Assembly (NCBI RefSeq): GCF_023016085.1
Contig: NZ_JALKBF010000001.1
Span: 1,302,001-1,366,000 of the forward strand
Reading direction: 5' to 3'
DNA from: Aliiroseovarius sp. F47248L
GTDB lineage: Bacteria; Pseudomonadota; Alphaproteobacteria; Rhodobacterales; Rhodobacteraceae
Length of the DNA stretch: 64,000 nt
The translations under genes and the position numbers were made by a program. This document shows, one piece after another, positions 27,676 to 36,857 of this stretch (its first letter is position 1; each line of letters opens with the position of its first letter). The notes beneath the pieces were generated by a model. It was not told the origin of the DNA and made no database searches. It was given only the letters and a program-made list of their open reading frames with translations.

Positions 27676-28896
27676 TCAGACCAAAAGGCGGTGACAAAGC
27701 TCCAGCCCGTCGATCAACCGATCAACCTCGTCCTTGGTGTTGTAAAGCCCAAACGAGGCACGCGCGGTTGCCGATACGCCCAGATGCGCCATCAATGGCT
27801 TGGCACAATGATGCCCTGCCCGAACTGCGATCCCCTTCTTGTCCAGAATGGTCGAGATGTCATGCGCATGCGCCGCACCTTCCATCGTTAACGAAAAGAT
27901 CGCGGCCTTACCCGGCGCCGTGCCTTGCACATTAACCCAGTTCAACCCGGCCAGTCGTTCGGATGTATAAGTGGCAAGTGCTGCCTCGTGGGCGGCGACG
28001 TTTTTCATACCCAGCTCCATCAGGTATTCCAACGCGGCGCCCATGCCGATGGTTTGCACGATACCGGGTGTTCCGGCTTCGAATTTCAACGGAGGCGCCG
28101 CATAGGTTACATTTTCTTTCGTCACCTCGTTGATCATATCGCCGCCGCCAAAAAAGGGCTGCATCTCGGCCTGACGGTCCGTGCGGATATAGATCGCGCC
28201 TGATCCGGACGGACCATAGAGCTTATGCCCGGTGATCGCATAGAAATCGCAGCCGATATCCTGCACATCGACTGGCATATGCACAGCGCCTTGTGACCCA
28301 TCCACCAAGACAGGCACGCCCCGGTTTCGCGCTTCGGAGCAAATGGTTTTTACGTCCACCACGGTTCCAAAGACATTCGAACACTGGGTGATGGCGATCA
28401 ATTTCGTGCGGTCCGTGATTGCGCCCAGCACCTTCTGTGGATCGAGCGACCCGTCAGGCTCCGGGTCGACCCATTTCAGAATCACTCCCTGACGCTCGCG
28501 CAAGAAATGCCACGGCACGATATTGGCGTGATGTTCCAGCGTGGACAAAACGATCTCGTCCCCTGCCTGCATGCGCGGGGCAGCCCACGCGTAGGACACA
28601 AGGTTGATGCCCTCGGTGGTGCCAGAGTTGAATATGATTTCGGCCTCGGATCCTGCATTCAGGAACCGCGCAACGGTGCCACGCACCGCTTCGTATTTTT
28701 CGGTCGCGAGGTTGGACAGGAAATGCAGACCCCTATGAACGTTTGAATATTCCTCGGCATAAGCGCGGGTCACTGCGTCAATGACCACCTGCGGCTTCTG
28801 AGCCGATGCGCCATTGTCCAGATAGGTCAGTGGTTGGCCGTTCACTTGCCGGGACAAGATCGGGAAATCGGCGCGGACTTTGTTGATATCAAACAT
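27676..28896 (-). CDS. sufS: Cysteine desulfurase SufS
   Basis: PLP-dependent group II cysteine desulfurase of 406 aa. The PLP-Lys is in AITGHKLYGPSGSGAIYIR, and the active-site Cys in RAGHHCAKPLM, the SufS-type short loop. It supplies persulfide sulfur for Fe-S cluster assembly on SufBCD. It is the last gene of the suf operon and converges on the TetR gene. The operon thus encodes two desulfurases, this one and an IscS-like one near the front. Confidence 0.96.
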   Translation of the reverse strand: MFDINKVRADFPILSRQVNGQPLTYLDNGASAQKPQVVIDAVTRAYAEEYSNVHRGLHFLSNLATEKYEAVRGTVARFLNAGSEAEIIFNSGTTEGINLVSYAWAAPRMQAGDEIVLSTLEHHANIVPWHFLRERQGVILKWVDPEPDGSLDPQKVLGAITDRTKLIAITQCSNVFGTVVDVKTICSEARNRGVPVLVDGSQGAVHMPVDVQDIGCDFYAITGHKLYGPSGSGAIYIRTDRQAEMQPFFGGGDMINEVTKENVTYAAPPLKFEAGTPGIVQTIGMGAALEYLMELGMKNVAAHEAALATYTSERLAGLNWVNVQGTAPGKAAIFSLTMEGAAHAHDISTILDKKGIAVRAGHHCAKPLMAHLGVSATARASFGLYNTKDEVDRLIDGLELCHRLLV

Positions 28897-28910
28897 GACG
28901 CGGGCTCCGA

Positions 28911-29510
28911 TCAGTTGGGAAGGGTCATGGGCACAGGTTCAACACCCAGAATGACCAAAATGAACGACAGGGCGAAGACGGCAAGGATCATAAAGCCCAG
29001 GATTGACGCAAAGACCAATCCGGTCGACGCAAAGCCGTGGCTTTCCGTGGTGAAGTGGCTCAGTATCCAGAAGAACAACACCACGGATCCGATCATGAGG
29101 ATGGCAGCCAAACCCGGTGCAAAAAACGTCAGCACCAGCGTCAGCGCCTGAAACATCAGGAAGATGAACTCCATCCAGACAACGGTAATGATCGCGTCGG
29201 ACAGATAACCCTGCCCTCCGAACATTCTACCAATCGCGTAGATGCCCCACGCCATTCCGAACATGAACACGGCCTCGATCACACCCAGTAGAACCGGACT
29301 GGACAGGATGGCACCCATCTGGGTCGGGTCCAGCGGATACATCATCCCAGCCAGCACGCCCAGTGCGGCATTCACCACGACGACCAGCGCCAGCGCGGTC
29401 CACAGGACTTCGCGTGGAAGGTTCAAGTCGAACAGGTCACGAGCCACCTTGCGCGGTTCGGGCACCGTTTGCAGCGCCATACCAAACAGATAACCGGGAT
29501 CAAACCGCAT
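28911..29510 (-). CDS. YIP1 family membrane protein (first of two)
   Basis: A 199-aa integral membrane protein with about five hydrophobic segments from residue 30 on (for example VLWTALALVVVVNAALGVLAGMMYPL and VVLFFWILSHFTTE). It resembles the YIP1 domain. The stop lies 14 bp before sufS, and the start 3 bp after the next YIP1-like gene, so both are inside the suf operon. Function unknown. Their position between sufD and sufS is a recurring feature in Rhodobacterales, as far as I recall. Confidence 0.7.
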   Translation of the reverse strand: MRFDPGYLFGMALQTVPEPRKVARDLFDLNLPREVLWTALALVVVVNAALGVLAGMMYPLDPTQMGAILSSPVLLGVIEAVFMFGMAWGIYAIGRMFGGQGYLSDAIITVVWMEFIFLMFQALTLVLTFFAPGLAAILMIGSVVLFFWILSHFTTESHGFASTGLVFASILGFMILAVFALSFILVILGVEPVPMTLPN

Positions 29511-29513
29511 GGA

Positions 29514-30002
29514 TCATCCTTCCACCCTACGTTCCGCTTCACGCAGGTTGATGGACCAGAACAGCAAGAAAGCCAACAGCGCAAGCGCACCGGTCAGGGT
29601 CATCTGCACACCTTCGCCAATAAACCCCGCAACCAAACCCCATAAAAGCCAAAGCGGAGTGGCGCAAAGAAGCGCCCAGAAAAGGGCAAAGCGCGCAGCG
29701 AAGGCGGTGCCCTGGCCGCCCACAAGTCGCATCAGGACATGACTGAGCGTTCCGATCACATAGAAGACCAGCGGCATGATGAAGATCCACGCCAGCATGG
29801 TCGCCCCCATCAGCATATTCAGTTCCTGTCCGGTTTCATGCGCGACGCGCGCCAGACGCGGTAGCTGGGCCGCAAAGACCAGAAGGCAAGCCCCCATCAA
29901 GACTGCCAAGGCCTTGTCCTCGCGCGTGCCCATGCTCAACCGATGCCGAAACACTGCGCGAGGCGCGCGATAGCTTCGGATCACATCATCAATCACAGAC
30001 AT
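29514..30002 (-). CDS. YIP1 family membrane protein (second of two)
   Basis: A 162-aa protein with about four transmembrane segments (LAVLMGACLLVFAAQL, MLAWIFIMPLVFYVIGTLSHVLM, FALFWALLCATPLWLLWGLVAGFIG, LALLAFLLFWSINL). The N-terminal RSYRAPRAVFRHRL resembles the start of its neighbour's domain, so the two may be an ancient duplication. It lies 15 bp after sufD in the suf operon. No catalytic residues are evident and the role is unknown. Confidence 0.65.
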   Translation of the reverse strand: MSVIDDVIRSYRAPRAVFRHRLSMGTREDKALAVLMGACLLVFAAQLPRLARVAHETGQELNMLMGATMLAWIFIMPLVFYVIGTLSHVLMRLVGGQGTAFAARFALFWALLCATPLWLLWGLVAGFIGEGVQMTLTGALALLAFLLFWSINLREAERRVEG

Positions 30003-30017
30003 AGCATTGGGCCTTGA

Positions 30018-31307
30018 TCAGCCGCGATGGCGGGCAAGCCACGCATCCAGTCGGTCATTGATCTCGGCGGCGATGGCATCGTCTTCGATTTCTTCAATGG
30101 CATCGGCCAGGAAGGCCAAAACCAGAAGATCGGTCGCGATATGGGCAGGCACGCCGCGCGAGCGCAGATAGAACAATGCCTCGTCATCAATTGCACCCGA
30201 GGTCGAGCCGTGCGAACAGATCACATCGTCGGCATAGATCTCAAGCTCGGGTTTGGCTTGAAAACTAGCGTCTTCGTCTAGCAACAGCGACTGCGACTTT
30301 TGATAGCCGTCGGTCTTTTGCGCATCCGGTTTGACAAGAATTTTACCCTGAAACACACCTTTTGCGCCGTTTTTCAGCACTTTCTTGAACACTTGACGGC
30401 TTTCGCAGGCTACGGCGTCATGAGTGATAAAGACAGTGTCATCGTGATGAAAATCTGCGTCCGCCCCGTCGCCCAAAGCTGCACCGGCCACATGGGCAAT
30501 CGCATCATCACCCAGAAGTTCAAGGACACATTCGTTGCGCGTCAGCTTGCCGTTCACGGTCATGGTAAAGCTCTTGAACACCGATTCTGCGCCAAGACGG
30601 GCAAACAAGTGGGTGATTGCCAGCCGTTCATGATCGCGTCCCTGCGCGCGGATGTGGTGGAACTCGGCTTTGTCGGCCACGTCCACTTCGCAAACATTTG
30701 AAAAACGAGCCGCAGCGGCACCGTTTTCCAGAAGCGTCAGTTTCGCGCCTTCTTCGACACGGATTACATGGTGTAAAACCGCGTCCGAGTTGGTGTCTTC
30801 GTGACGATAGAACAGGCTAACCGGACGATTGACCTGCCCGGTGACGCGGATCACCAGACCATCGGTGGCCATCGCTGTATTATGGGCAGCCAATGGGCGG
30901 GCGACGGGCGTTTGGCCGCGCGCTTCCAAAACACCATAAAGATCCTTAGCCCAATGGATGTCAGCGGCAGCTGCATCCGCCAGACGCTCGATCTCGATCC
31001 CTTCGCCGGACAGATCGTCCGAGGCATCAGCATCGAACACACCATCGACAAAGACGATTTTCAACCGGTCGATCGCATGAAAGACCGGCGGCTCGCCTGC
31101 ATAATCAAAAACCGCGGCAGGAGACGGCGTGGCGTCGATCAGACTGTCAGGACGGGTCCATTTCCAGTATTCGTCGCGGCGTGTCGGCAGACCCATATTT
31201 GCCAAACGCTGTGCGGCGTCAGCCCGCGCCTCTTGCGCCCATGCACCCGAGACCGGGCGCGCATCGGCACTGATCATGGGTGTGGCTTGTTTCGTGGCGG
31301 TGTTCAT
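30018..31307 (-). CDS. sufD: Fe-S cluster assembly protein SufD
   Basis: Beta-helical partner of SufB in the SufBC2D scaffold, 429 aa. It has the TRRDEYWKWT N-terminal pattern, a long repetitive beta region (about 120-330), and the C-terminal CSHGSTSGAIDDEALFYLRSRG block in which the conserved His contributes to cluster formation. It overlaps sufC by 4 bp, which ensures coupled synthesis. It belongs to the minus-strand suf operon. Confidence 0.96.
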   Translation of the reverse strand: MNTATKQATPMISADARPVSGAWAQEARADAAQRLANMGLPTRRDEYWKWTRPDSLIDATPSPAAVFDYAGEPPVFHAIDRLKIVFVDGVFDADASDDLSGEGIEIERLADAAAADIHWAKDLYGVLEARGQTPVARPLAAHNTAMATDGLVIRVTGQVNRPVSLFYRHEDTNSDAVLHHVIRVEEGAKLTLLENGAAAARFSNVCEVDVADKAEFHHIRAQGRDHERLAITHLFARLGAESVFKSFTMTVNGKLTRNECVLELLGDDAIAHVAGAALGDGADADFHHDDTVFITHDAVACESRQVFKKVLKNGAKGVFQGKILVKPDAQKTDGYQKSQSLLLDEDASFQAKPELEIYADDVICSHGSTSGAIDDEALFYLRSRGVPAHIATDLLVLAFLADAIEEIEDDAIAAEINDRLDAWLARHRG

Positions 31308-32068
31308 GACTCGACCTCCATCTCGGCAAGGATGTCGGCGTAGCCGTTGTTTTCCACCTCAAGCGCCAGTTCAGGACCGCCGGATTTCACAATGCGCCCT
31401 TCGGCCATGATATGTACCACGTCCGGTTTGATATGGTCCAACAGACGTTGATAGTGGGTGATAACGAGGAACGCGCGACCCTGATCGCGCAGGGCGTTCA
31501 CGCCTTCCGACACCAGTTTCATCGCGTCCACATCCAGACCTGAATCGGTCTCATCCAGAATGCACATTTTGGGTTCCAGCATTGCCATTTGCAGGATCTC
31601 ATTGCGCTTCTTCTCACCGCCCGAGAAACCCACATTGACAGGGCGTTTCAGCATTTCGGCGTCGATTTTCAGCTCTTTTGCCTTGGCGCGGATGAACTTC
31701 AGAAAGTCGGCGGCCGACATCTCCTCTTCCCCGCGCGCCTTGCGCTGCGCATTTACCGCGGTGCGCAGGAAGGTCATGTTGCCCACGCCCGGTATTTCAA
31801 CCGGGTATTGGAACGCCAGAAAAAGTCCTGCGGCGGCGCGTTCTTCCGGCTCCATCTCTAACAGGTCTTCGCCTTCCAACGAGGCACTGCCTTCGGTCAC
31901 TTCATAGCCATCACGGCCCGACAGGACATAGGACAATGTCGATTTGCCCGAACCATTTGGCCCCATGATCGCATGTACAGACCCGGCGGGCACTTCGAGG
32001 TCGACACCTTTCAGGATTCGCTTATCTTCTTCTTCAAGTTTGACGTGCAGGTTATTGATTTTTAGCAT
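31304..32068 (-). CDS. sufC: Fe-S cluster assembly ATPase SufC
   Basis: ABC-type ATPase of the SufBC2D complex, 254 aa. Walker A is GPNGSGKST, the signature motif is SGGEKKRNEI (SufC-specific), Walker B is MCILDETDSGLD and the switch His is in LVITHYQR. ATP-driven dimerisation of SufC opens the SufB-SufD interface during cluster assembly. It is preceded by ybjQ with a 11-bp gap and coupled to sufD. Confidence 0.97.
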   Translation of the reverse strand: MLKINNLHVKLEEEDKRILKGVDLEVPAGSVHAIMGPNGSGKSTLSYVLSGRDGYEVTEGSASLEGEDLLEMEPEERAAAGLFLAFQYPVEIPGVGNMTFLRTAVNAQRKARGEEEMSAADFLKFIRAKAKELKIDAEMLKRPVNVGFSGGEKKRNEILQMAMLEPKMCILDETDSGLDVDAMKLVSEGVNALRDQGRAFLVITHYQRLLDHIKPDVVHIMAEGRIVKSGGPELALEVENNGYADILAEMEVES

Positions 32069-32079
32069 TATATCTGTCC

Positions 32080-32391
32080 TTACGAAACAGTGACAGCCGT
32101 GCCCGAGGCCGACACCATCAGCATGTTGTTGATCACTTCATAGTCGAGGTCCACGCCCACGACCGCGTTGGCGCCCAAGGACACCGCATGTTCTTCCATC
32201 TCGGCCAGCGCGGTTTTGCGAGCCTTTCCCAGTTCTTCTTCATAAGCGCCCGAGCGGCCGCCCACGATGTCACGCACCTGCGCGAAGATGTCGCGAAAGA
32301 TGTTTGCGCCCAGAATGGCCTCGCCGGTGACGATACCGTGATATTTCACGATGGGATTGCCTTCGACGGAAGGGGTAGTTGTGATGATCAT
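32080..32391 (-). CDS. YbjQ/DUF74 family protein
   Basis: A 103-aa protein with the complete YbjQ (heavy-metal-binding-like) pattern: [27 protein letters not shown], then [23 protein letters not shown] and [13 protein letters not shown]. Structures of the family are pentameric rings; the biochemical role is unproven. Its position between sufB and sufC in the operon suggests it is coexpressed with Fe-S assembly. Calling it a cluster-assembly factor would be speculation. Confidence 0.88.
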   Translation of the reverse strand: MIITTTPSVEGNPIVKYHGIVTGEAILGANIFRDIFAQVRDIVGGRSGAYEEELGKARKTALAEMEEHAVSLGANAVVGVDLDYEVINNMLMVSASGTAVTVS

Positions 32392-32419
32392 CTCGTCCGC
32401 TCCTTCAAGTCACGCCGTA

Positions 32420-32632
32420 TCAGCGCCACAGATCCAACAGTTTCATCACACCGCGCGACGTAGCCCATCCCAGAAAGATCCCGAACGGGATCCAGATCAT
32501 CGGGTTCATCTGATCCATCTTGTGAGTGTTGATGTAAATCACTGCCGCCCCGCCACCGATCGCCGGCAACACATAGGGCAACGCCGATTCAACACTGGCC
32601 CAAAATGCCTGACCTTTGTTGTTTTGTTCCAT
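32420..32632 (-). CDS. Small membrane protein within the suf operon
   Basis: A 70-aa protein starting MEQNNKGQAFW, with two hydrophobic stretches (LPYVLPAIGGGAAVIYI and WIPFGIFLGWATSRGVMKLL). No domain is recognised. It lies between sufB (30 bp downstream of it) and ybjQ (28 bp upstream of it), on the same strand. The longer frame to 32650 adds six residues without a better ribosome site. It is likely a real, lineage-restricted operon member of unknown function. Confidence 0.65.
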   Translation of the reverse strand: MEQNNKGQAFWASVESALPYVLPAIGGGAAVIYINTHKMDQMNPMIWIPFGIFLGWATSRGVMKLLDLWR

Positions 32633-32662
32633 GGTCAATCCTCGGATCATTCGGGGCGTTGG

Positions 32663-34186
32663 TCAGCCAACGCTCCCTTCCAGCGAAATCGCCACAAGCT
32701 GTTGAGCTTCCATGGCAAATTCCATCGGCAGCGCTTGCAGCACTTCCTTGGCGAAGCCATTGACGATCAGGGCAACGGCCTCTTCTTCGTCCATGCCCCG
32801 CTGGCGGCAATAGAACATTTGCTCGTCATCCACCTTCGAGGTCGTCGCCTCATGTTCCACGCGCGAGGAATTGTTCTTCACTTCGATATACGGCACGGTG
32901 TGCGCACCGCATTTATCGCCGATCAAAAGGCTGTCGCACTGTGTGTAGTTGCGCGAGTTCTTGGCCTTCGGGTGCATCGACACCAAACCGCGATATGTGT
33001 TCTGCGCCACCCCCGCCGAAATCCCCTTGGAGACGATCCGTGATTTGGTATCACGCCCCAGATGCACCATCTTGGTGCCTGTATCGGCCTGCTGGTGGTT
33101 GTTGGTGATCGCGATGGAATAGAACTCGCCCTGGCTTTCATTGCCGCGGAGCAGGCAGGACGGATATTTCCACGTCACGGCGGAACCGGTTTCCACCTGT
33201 GTCCACATCACCTTGGACCGGTCGCCCCGGCAATCGGCGCGTTTGGTCACGAAGTTGTAGATTCCGCCCTTGCCGTTCTCGTCGCCGGGGAACCAGTTTT
33301 GAACGGTCGAGTATTTCACTTCCGCGTCTTCTTCGACGATGATCTCGACCACGGCAGCGTGCAACTGCGCGGTGTCACGCTTAGGGGCCGTGCAGCCTTC
33401 CAGATAACTGACATACGACCCCTTGTCGGCGATGATCAGCGTACGTTCGAACTGACCGGTATTTTCCGCGTTGATGCGGAAATAGGTCGACAGCTCCATC
33501 GGGCAGCGCGTGTTGGGCGGGATGTAAACAAACGACCCGTCCGAGAACACGGCCGAATTCAGCGTCGCATAGTAGTTGTCCGAGACCGGCACGACCGAGC
33601 CCAGGTATTTCTTCACCAACTCCGGGTGTTCCTTGATCGCTTCCGAGATCGAGCAGAAGATGACACCGGCCTTTTTCAGTTCGGCCTGAAACGTGGTCCC
33701 CACGGACACCGAGTCAAATACCGCGTCCACCGCAACCTTGCGGCCTTCTGCGGGCACGTCTTCGGCGCCTTCGACACCGGCCAGGATCATCTGCTCTTTC
33801 AGCGGAATACCCAGTTTTTCGTATGTTGCCAACAGCTTGGGGTCGACCTCGTCCAGCGACTTGGGCTTGACCTCCATCGACTTGGGACGGGCGTAATAAT
33901 ACTGATCCTGAAAGTCGATCTCGGGATAGCTCAGCATCGCCCATTCCGGTTCGACCATCTTTTCCCAGCGCGCGAAGGCTCCAAGACGCCATTCGGTCAT
34001 CCATTCCGGCTCTTCGTTCTTTTCAGAAATCAGCCGCACGATATCGGTATTAAGGCCCTTGGGGGCATACTCCATCTCGATATCCGTTTCCCAGCCATAC
34101 TTATATTGGCCGGCCAGCGATTTTACCGCCTCGACGGTTTCTTCTTCCACGCCTTCTTTGACGTTCAGTTCATCTACACCGGCCAT
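32663..34186 (-). CDS. sufB: Fe-S cluster assembly protein SufB
   Basis: Scaffold subunit that receives sulfur and builds the nascent cluster. The 507 aa are close to the usual length. Blocks seen: [46 protein letters not shown], with the conserved Cys; [22 protein letters not shown] in the core; and the C-terminal [25 protein letters not shown]. It follows the IscS-like desulfurase by 25 bp in the minus-strand operon. Confidence 0.97.
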   Translation of the reverse strand: MAGVDELNVKEGVEEETVEAVKSLAGQYKYGWETDIEMEYAPKGLNTDIVRLISEKNEEPEWMTEWRLGAFARWEKMVEPEWAMLSYPEIDFQDQYYYARPKSMEVKPKSLDEVDPKLLATYEKLGIPLKEQMILAGVEGAEDVPAEGRKVAVDAVFDSVSVGTTFQAELKKAGVIFCSISEAIKEHPELVKKYLGSVVPVSDNYYATLNSAVFSDGSFVYIPPNTRCPMELSTYFRINAENTGQFERTLIIADKGSYVSYLEGCTAPKRDTAQLHAAVVEIIVEEDAEVKYSTVQNWFPGDENGKGGIYNFVTKRADCRGDRSKVMWTQVETGSAVTWKYPSCLLRGNESQGEFYSIAITNNHQQADTGTKMVHLGRDTKSRIVSKGISAGVAQNTYRGLVSMHPKAKNSRNYTQCDSLLIGDKCGAHTVPYIEVKNNSSRVEHEATTSKVDDEQMFYCRQRGMDEEEAVALIVNGFAKEVLQALPMEFAMEAQQLVAISLEGSVG

Positions 34187-34211
34187 GTTGTCCTTTCATC
34201 CGGGGATGGGG

Positions 34212-35255
34212 TTATCGGCCCCGCACCCGAAATTTCTCGTATTCTCTGATCCACGCCTTGGCAAAGGCGCGCACCTCATCCTCACTCGTCATGGGGCCAA
34301 GCGAGACACGCATAGCGCATCCCGCATGATCCCGGTCAAAGCCCATTGCCACCAAGGCGGCGCTGGATTTTACCTTCCCGGATGAACAGGCCGAACCTGC
34401 GGAAACCGCAAACCCGGCAAGGTCCATCACCATCACCTGCGTTTCCCCCTTCCAGCCTGGAGTGACGAAACACGAGGTGTTGGGAAGCCTGTTCGCGTCT
34501 TTCCCGACAAAAATAGTCTCTTTTGCCGATTCCGCAATGGTGTTTTCTAGAATCTTTCTAAGTTTTTCGGTGGCGGTCCAGATGCCTGCCTCCAGATCCG
34601 CCTGTGCAGCCTTCGCAGCGGCAGCGAATCCGGCAATGCCGACGACGTTTTCCGTGCCGGACCGGCGGCCCATTTCTTGCCCGCCGCCCTTGATCTGTGC
34701 TTCGATATCGGTGCCGCGTTTGACGATCAGCGCGCCCACGCCCTTGGGTCCGCCCAGCTTGTGTGCCGAGACAATCGCCATCTGCGCCCCGCACCAGTTG
34801 AAGGCAAAGGGGATCTTGCCGAAGGCCTGTGTTGCGTCGGTCAGCGCCAGCCCCTCCGGCAGGGTCTGGATCACCCCGGTTTCCGAATTCGCGACCTGCA
34901 CCGCGCTGCGGGCCGGGTCGGGCACCGAGACCGCGCCGTCGATACCGACGCTCAGGCCTTCATCGCACCAACTGCGCACGGCATCATGTTCGATCCCGGC
35001 GCAGGCGATCCCACGCCCCTGCAAGGCCAGCGCCGCCGCCTCGGTCGCCGACGAGGTGAAGATAATATCGGCCCCCTCGGCCCCCAGAGCCGCCGCCAGA
35101 TCCTTCCGCGCCCGTTCGATCAGACCCTTCGCTGCGCGCCCCTCGGCATGGACAGAAGATGGGTTGCCCACCACATCCATGGCCGCAATCATCGCGTCGC
35201 GCGCCTCAACTCGCAGTGGCGTTGTGGCATTCCAGTCAAGATAGGTTCGTTTCAC
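34212..35255 (-). CDS. IscS/NifS-like cysteine desulfurase
   Basis: PLP-dependent class V aminotransferase of 347 aa, group I-like. The N-terminus TYLDWNATTPLR is typical; the PLP-Lys lies in VSAHKLGGPKGVGALIVKRG; the active-site Cys is in SAGSACSSGKVKSSAAL, the long IscS-type loop. It is shorter than E. coli IscS (404 aa). It follows iscR by 59 bp and leads into sufB, so the operon has an IscS-like and a SufS enzyme, as in other Rhodobacterales. Confidence 0.92.
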   Translation of the reverse strand: MKRTYLDWNATTPLRVEARDAMIAAMDVVGNPSSVHAEGRAAKGLIERARKDLAAALGAEGADIIFTSSATEAAALALQGRGIACAGIEHDAVRSWCDEGLSVGIDGAVSVPDPARSAVQVANSETGVIQTLPEGLALTDATQAFGKIPFAFNWCGAQMAIVSAHKLGGPKGVGALIVKRGTDIEAQIKGGGQEMGRRSGTENVVGIAGFAAAAKAAQADLEAGIWTATEKLRKILENTIAESAKETIFVGKDANRLPNTSCFVTPGWKGETQVMVMDLAGFAVSAGSACSSGKVKSSAALVAMGFDRDHAGCAMRVSLGPMTSEDEVRAFAKAWIREYEKFRVRGR

Positions 35256-35314
35256 CGGCGGGTCCTATTTTGCTTACACGTCTCAGGATGGAAAACAGAC
35301 GGCACTGCCGCCTA

Positions 35315-35776
35315 TCATTCCTCGTCAACCACCGCAAACAGGGTCGGCACCGCAGGGCACGGGGTCAGCTCGTTCTTCACCACATCCGACAGGCGGGTCT
35401 GGTGCAGGAACACATAAACATGGGCCGACAGCCCTTCCCACAGACGGTTGGTCATGGATTGGGCTTTGGAGCCAGAACTGGCGCCCGACGCCCCTGCCCC
35501 CTTGTGCATCGCAGACACGGTTTCATCCACGGCCTCAAGCACTTCTGACACGCGAATATCTGACGCAGCACGCGCCAGTCTATAGCCGCCACCCGGACCA
35601 CGCACGCTGTCCACAAGCCCGGCACGCCGCAATTTAACAAAAAGCTGCTCCAGATATGGCAGGGAAATATCCTGCCGTTTGGCAAGATCGGTCAGCGACA
35701 AAAGGCTATCGCCGTCCTGCAAGGCCAGATCGGCCAGCGCGACCATGGCGTAACGCCCCTTGGTTGACAGCTTCAT
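35315..35776 (-). CDS. iscR: Rrf2-family regulator IscR, single-cysteine type
   Basis: A 153-aa Rrf2 regulator. Its winged-helix begins MKLSTKGRYAMVALADLAL, and the DNA-recognition region reads ISLPYLEQLFVKLRRAGLVDSVRGPGGGYRLAR. The three clustered Cys that ligate the cluster in E. coli IscR are absent; the only Cys is Cys140 near the C-terminus. The R. sphaeroides IscR also lacks the classical Cys set and uses unusual ligation, so cluster sensing is still possible. The start at 35776 follows GGGAGG; the open frame upstream is untranslated leader. It is first in the suf operon with its own promoter. Confidence 0.92.
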   Translation of the reverse strand: MKLSTKGRYAMVALADLALQDGDSLLSLTDLAKRQDISLPYLEQLFVKLRRAGLVDSVRGPGGGYRLARAASDIRVSEVLEAVDETVSAMHKGAGASGASSGSKAQSMTNRLWEGLSAHVYVFLHQTRLSDVVKNELTPCPAVPTLFAVVDEE

Positions 35777-35843
35777 CGCGTAACCTCCCGCAAAAACATT
35801 GACCTTTTGGACTATCACCACTAGGTCACTTAGGACTGGTAAA

Positions 35844-35862
35844 GGCAGGTCTAACACCTGCC
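35844..35862 (-). promoter_or_regulatory. Inverted repeat just downstream of the suf promoter
   Basis: GGCAGGT (35844-35850), 5 bp, ACCTGCC (35856-35862): a perfect 7-bp dyad. It overlaps about +8 to +26 of the predicted suf transcript, so it is a candidate operator for a repressor (IscR or an iron regulator), or a leader hairpin. Confidence 0.5.
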
Positions 35863-35876
35863 AAATCGCCACCCCT

Positions 35877-35905
35877 GTATTATGGTGCGGGTCCGTATGC
35901 GTCAA
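35877..35905 (-). promoter_or_regulatory. Sigma-70-type promoter of the suf operon
   Basis: On the minus strand: TTGACG (35905-35900), 17-bp spacer, TAATAC (35882-35877). This is close to consensus at both hexamers. It gives a leader of about 95 nt before iscR. Confidence 0.75.
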
Positions 35906-35964
35906 GAAAGCTGACAGTGGCAGCCTGACGCAGGATCTGACGAAAAAAAAGAGGCTACGACCGA

Positions 35965-36618
35965 ATGCCCGAAGTGATTTTTCCCGGCCCCGAAGGCCGT
36001 CTTGAAGGCCGCTATCACGCTCAAAAGGAAAAAGACGCCCCCATCGCCATCATCCTTCATCCGCACCCGCAGTTCGGCGGAACGATGAACAACAAAGTCG
36101 TCTACAACCTGCATTATGCGTTTCATAATATGGGCTTCAACGTGCTGCGGTTCAATTTCCGAGGCGTGGGTCGCAGCCAAGGCGAATACGATCAAGGTGT
36201 GGGCGAATTGTCCGATGCCGCATCTGCGCTGGATTACCTGCAATCCATGAACCAGAACGCCAAACATTGCTGGGTCGCAGGCTTTTCCTTCGGCGCTTGG
36301 ATCGGTATGCAACTGCTGATGCGTCGCCCGGAAATCACCGGCTTCATCTCGGTCAGCCCGCCCGCCAACATGTATGATTTCAGCTTTCTGGCACCCTGCC
36401 CCAGTTCCGGCCTGATCATCAACGGCACCGCCGACCGCGTGGCGCCGCCGGCAGATACACATGCGTTGGTGAACAAGCTGCATGAACAGAAGGGCATCAC
36501 CATCACCCATACCGAGATCGAACGCTCCGGTCACTTCTTTGAAAATGACCATATGGACACGATGATCACTCATGTGGATGAATATGTCCGTCGCCGCCTG
36601 ACCGAAACGACACGCTAA
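35965..36618 (+). CDS. Alpha/beta hydrolase
   Basis: A 217-aa hydrolase of the dienelactone-hydrolase-like/CocE-NonD group. It has oxyanion region LHPHPQFGGTMNNKVVYNL, the nucleophile elbow GFSFGAW (Ser near residue 111), acid region in NGTADRVAPPADTH, and His in ERSGHFFEND. No signal peptide, so it is cytoplasmic. It is divergent from the suf operon and 11 bp upstream of a 71-aa gene, which probably forms an operon with it. Substrate unknown. Confidence 0.85.
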   Translation: MPEVIFPGPEGRLEGRYHAQKEKDAPIAIILHPHPQFGGTMNNKVVYNLHYAFHNMGFNVLRFNFRGVGRSQGEYDQGVGELSDAASALDYLQSMNQNAKHCWVAGFSFGAWIGMQLLMRRPEITGFISVSPPANMYDFSFLAPCPSSGLIINGTADRVAPPADTHALVNKLHEQKGITITHTEIERSGHFFENDHMDTMITHVDEYVRRRLTETTR

Positions 36619-36629
36619 ACGGGGCGCGG

Positions 36630-36845
36630 ATGGACCTTCTTGAACAAGTTGCAGACACTCTGGCCAAAGATGTGTTGGAAGCGGTCGAATTGACCGGCAA
36701 CGAGGATCTGGTGGACGAGATCAAGAAAACCATTGGCGCATCCTCAACCACGCTGGAAGAGGCCTTTATGACCGCCGTTCGCATTCGCCGCGCCGAAGCG
36801 CGCGGGCGGGCGCAGCTTAAGCTGTTGTTGCGGAAACTGACCTGA
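36630..36845 (+). CDS. Small conserved protein, hypothetical
   Basis: A 71-aa, highly charged, mostly helical protein (MDLLEQVADTLAKDVLEAVELTGNEDLVDEIKKTIGASS and then RIRRAEARGRAQLKLLLRKL). No domain is recognised. It follows the hydrolase by 11 bp in the same orientation, which supports it being real. It converges on the VOC gene with a 12-bp gap. Confidence 0.6.
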   Translation: MDLLEQVADTLAKDVLEAVELTGNEDLVDEIKKTIGASSTTLEEAFMTAVRIRRAEARGRAQLKLLLRKLT

Positions 36846-36857
36846 AGCCGCTCTGGC

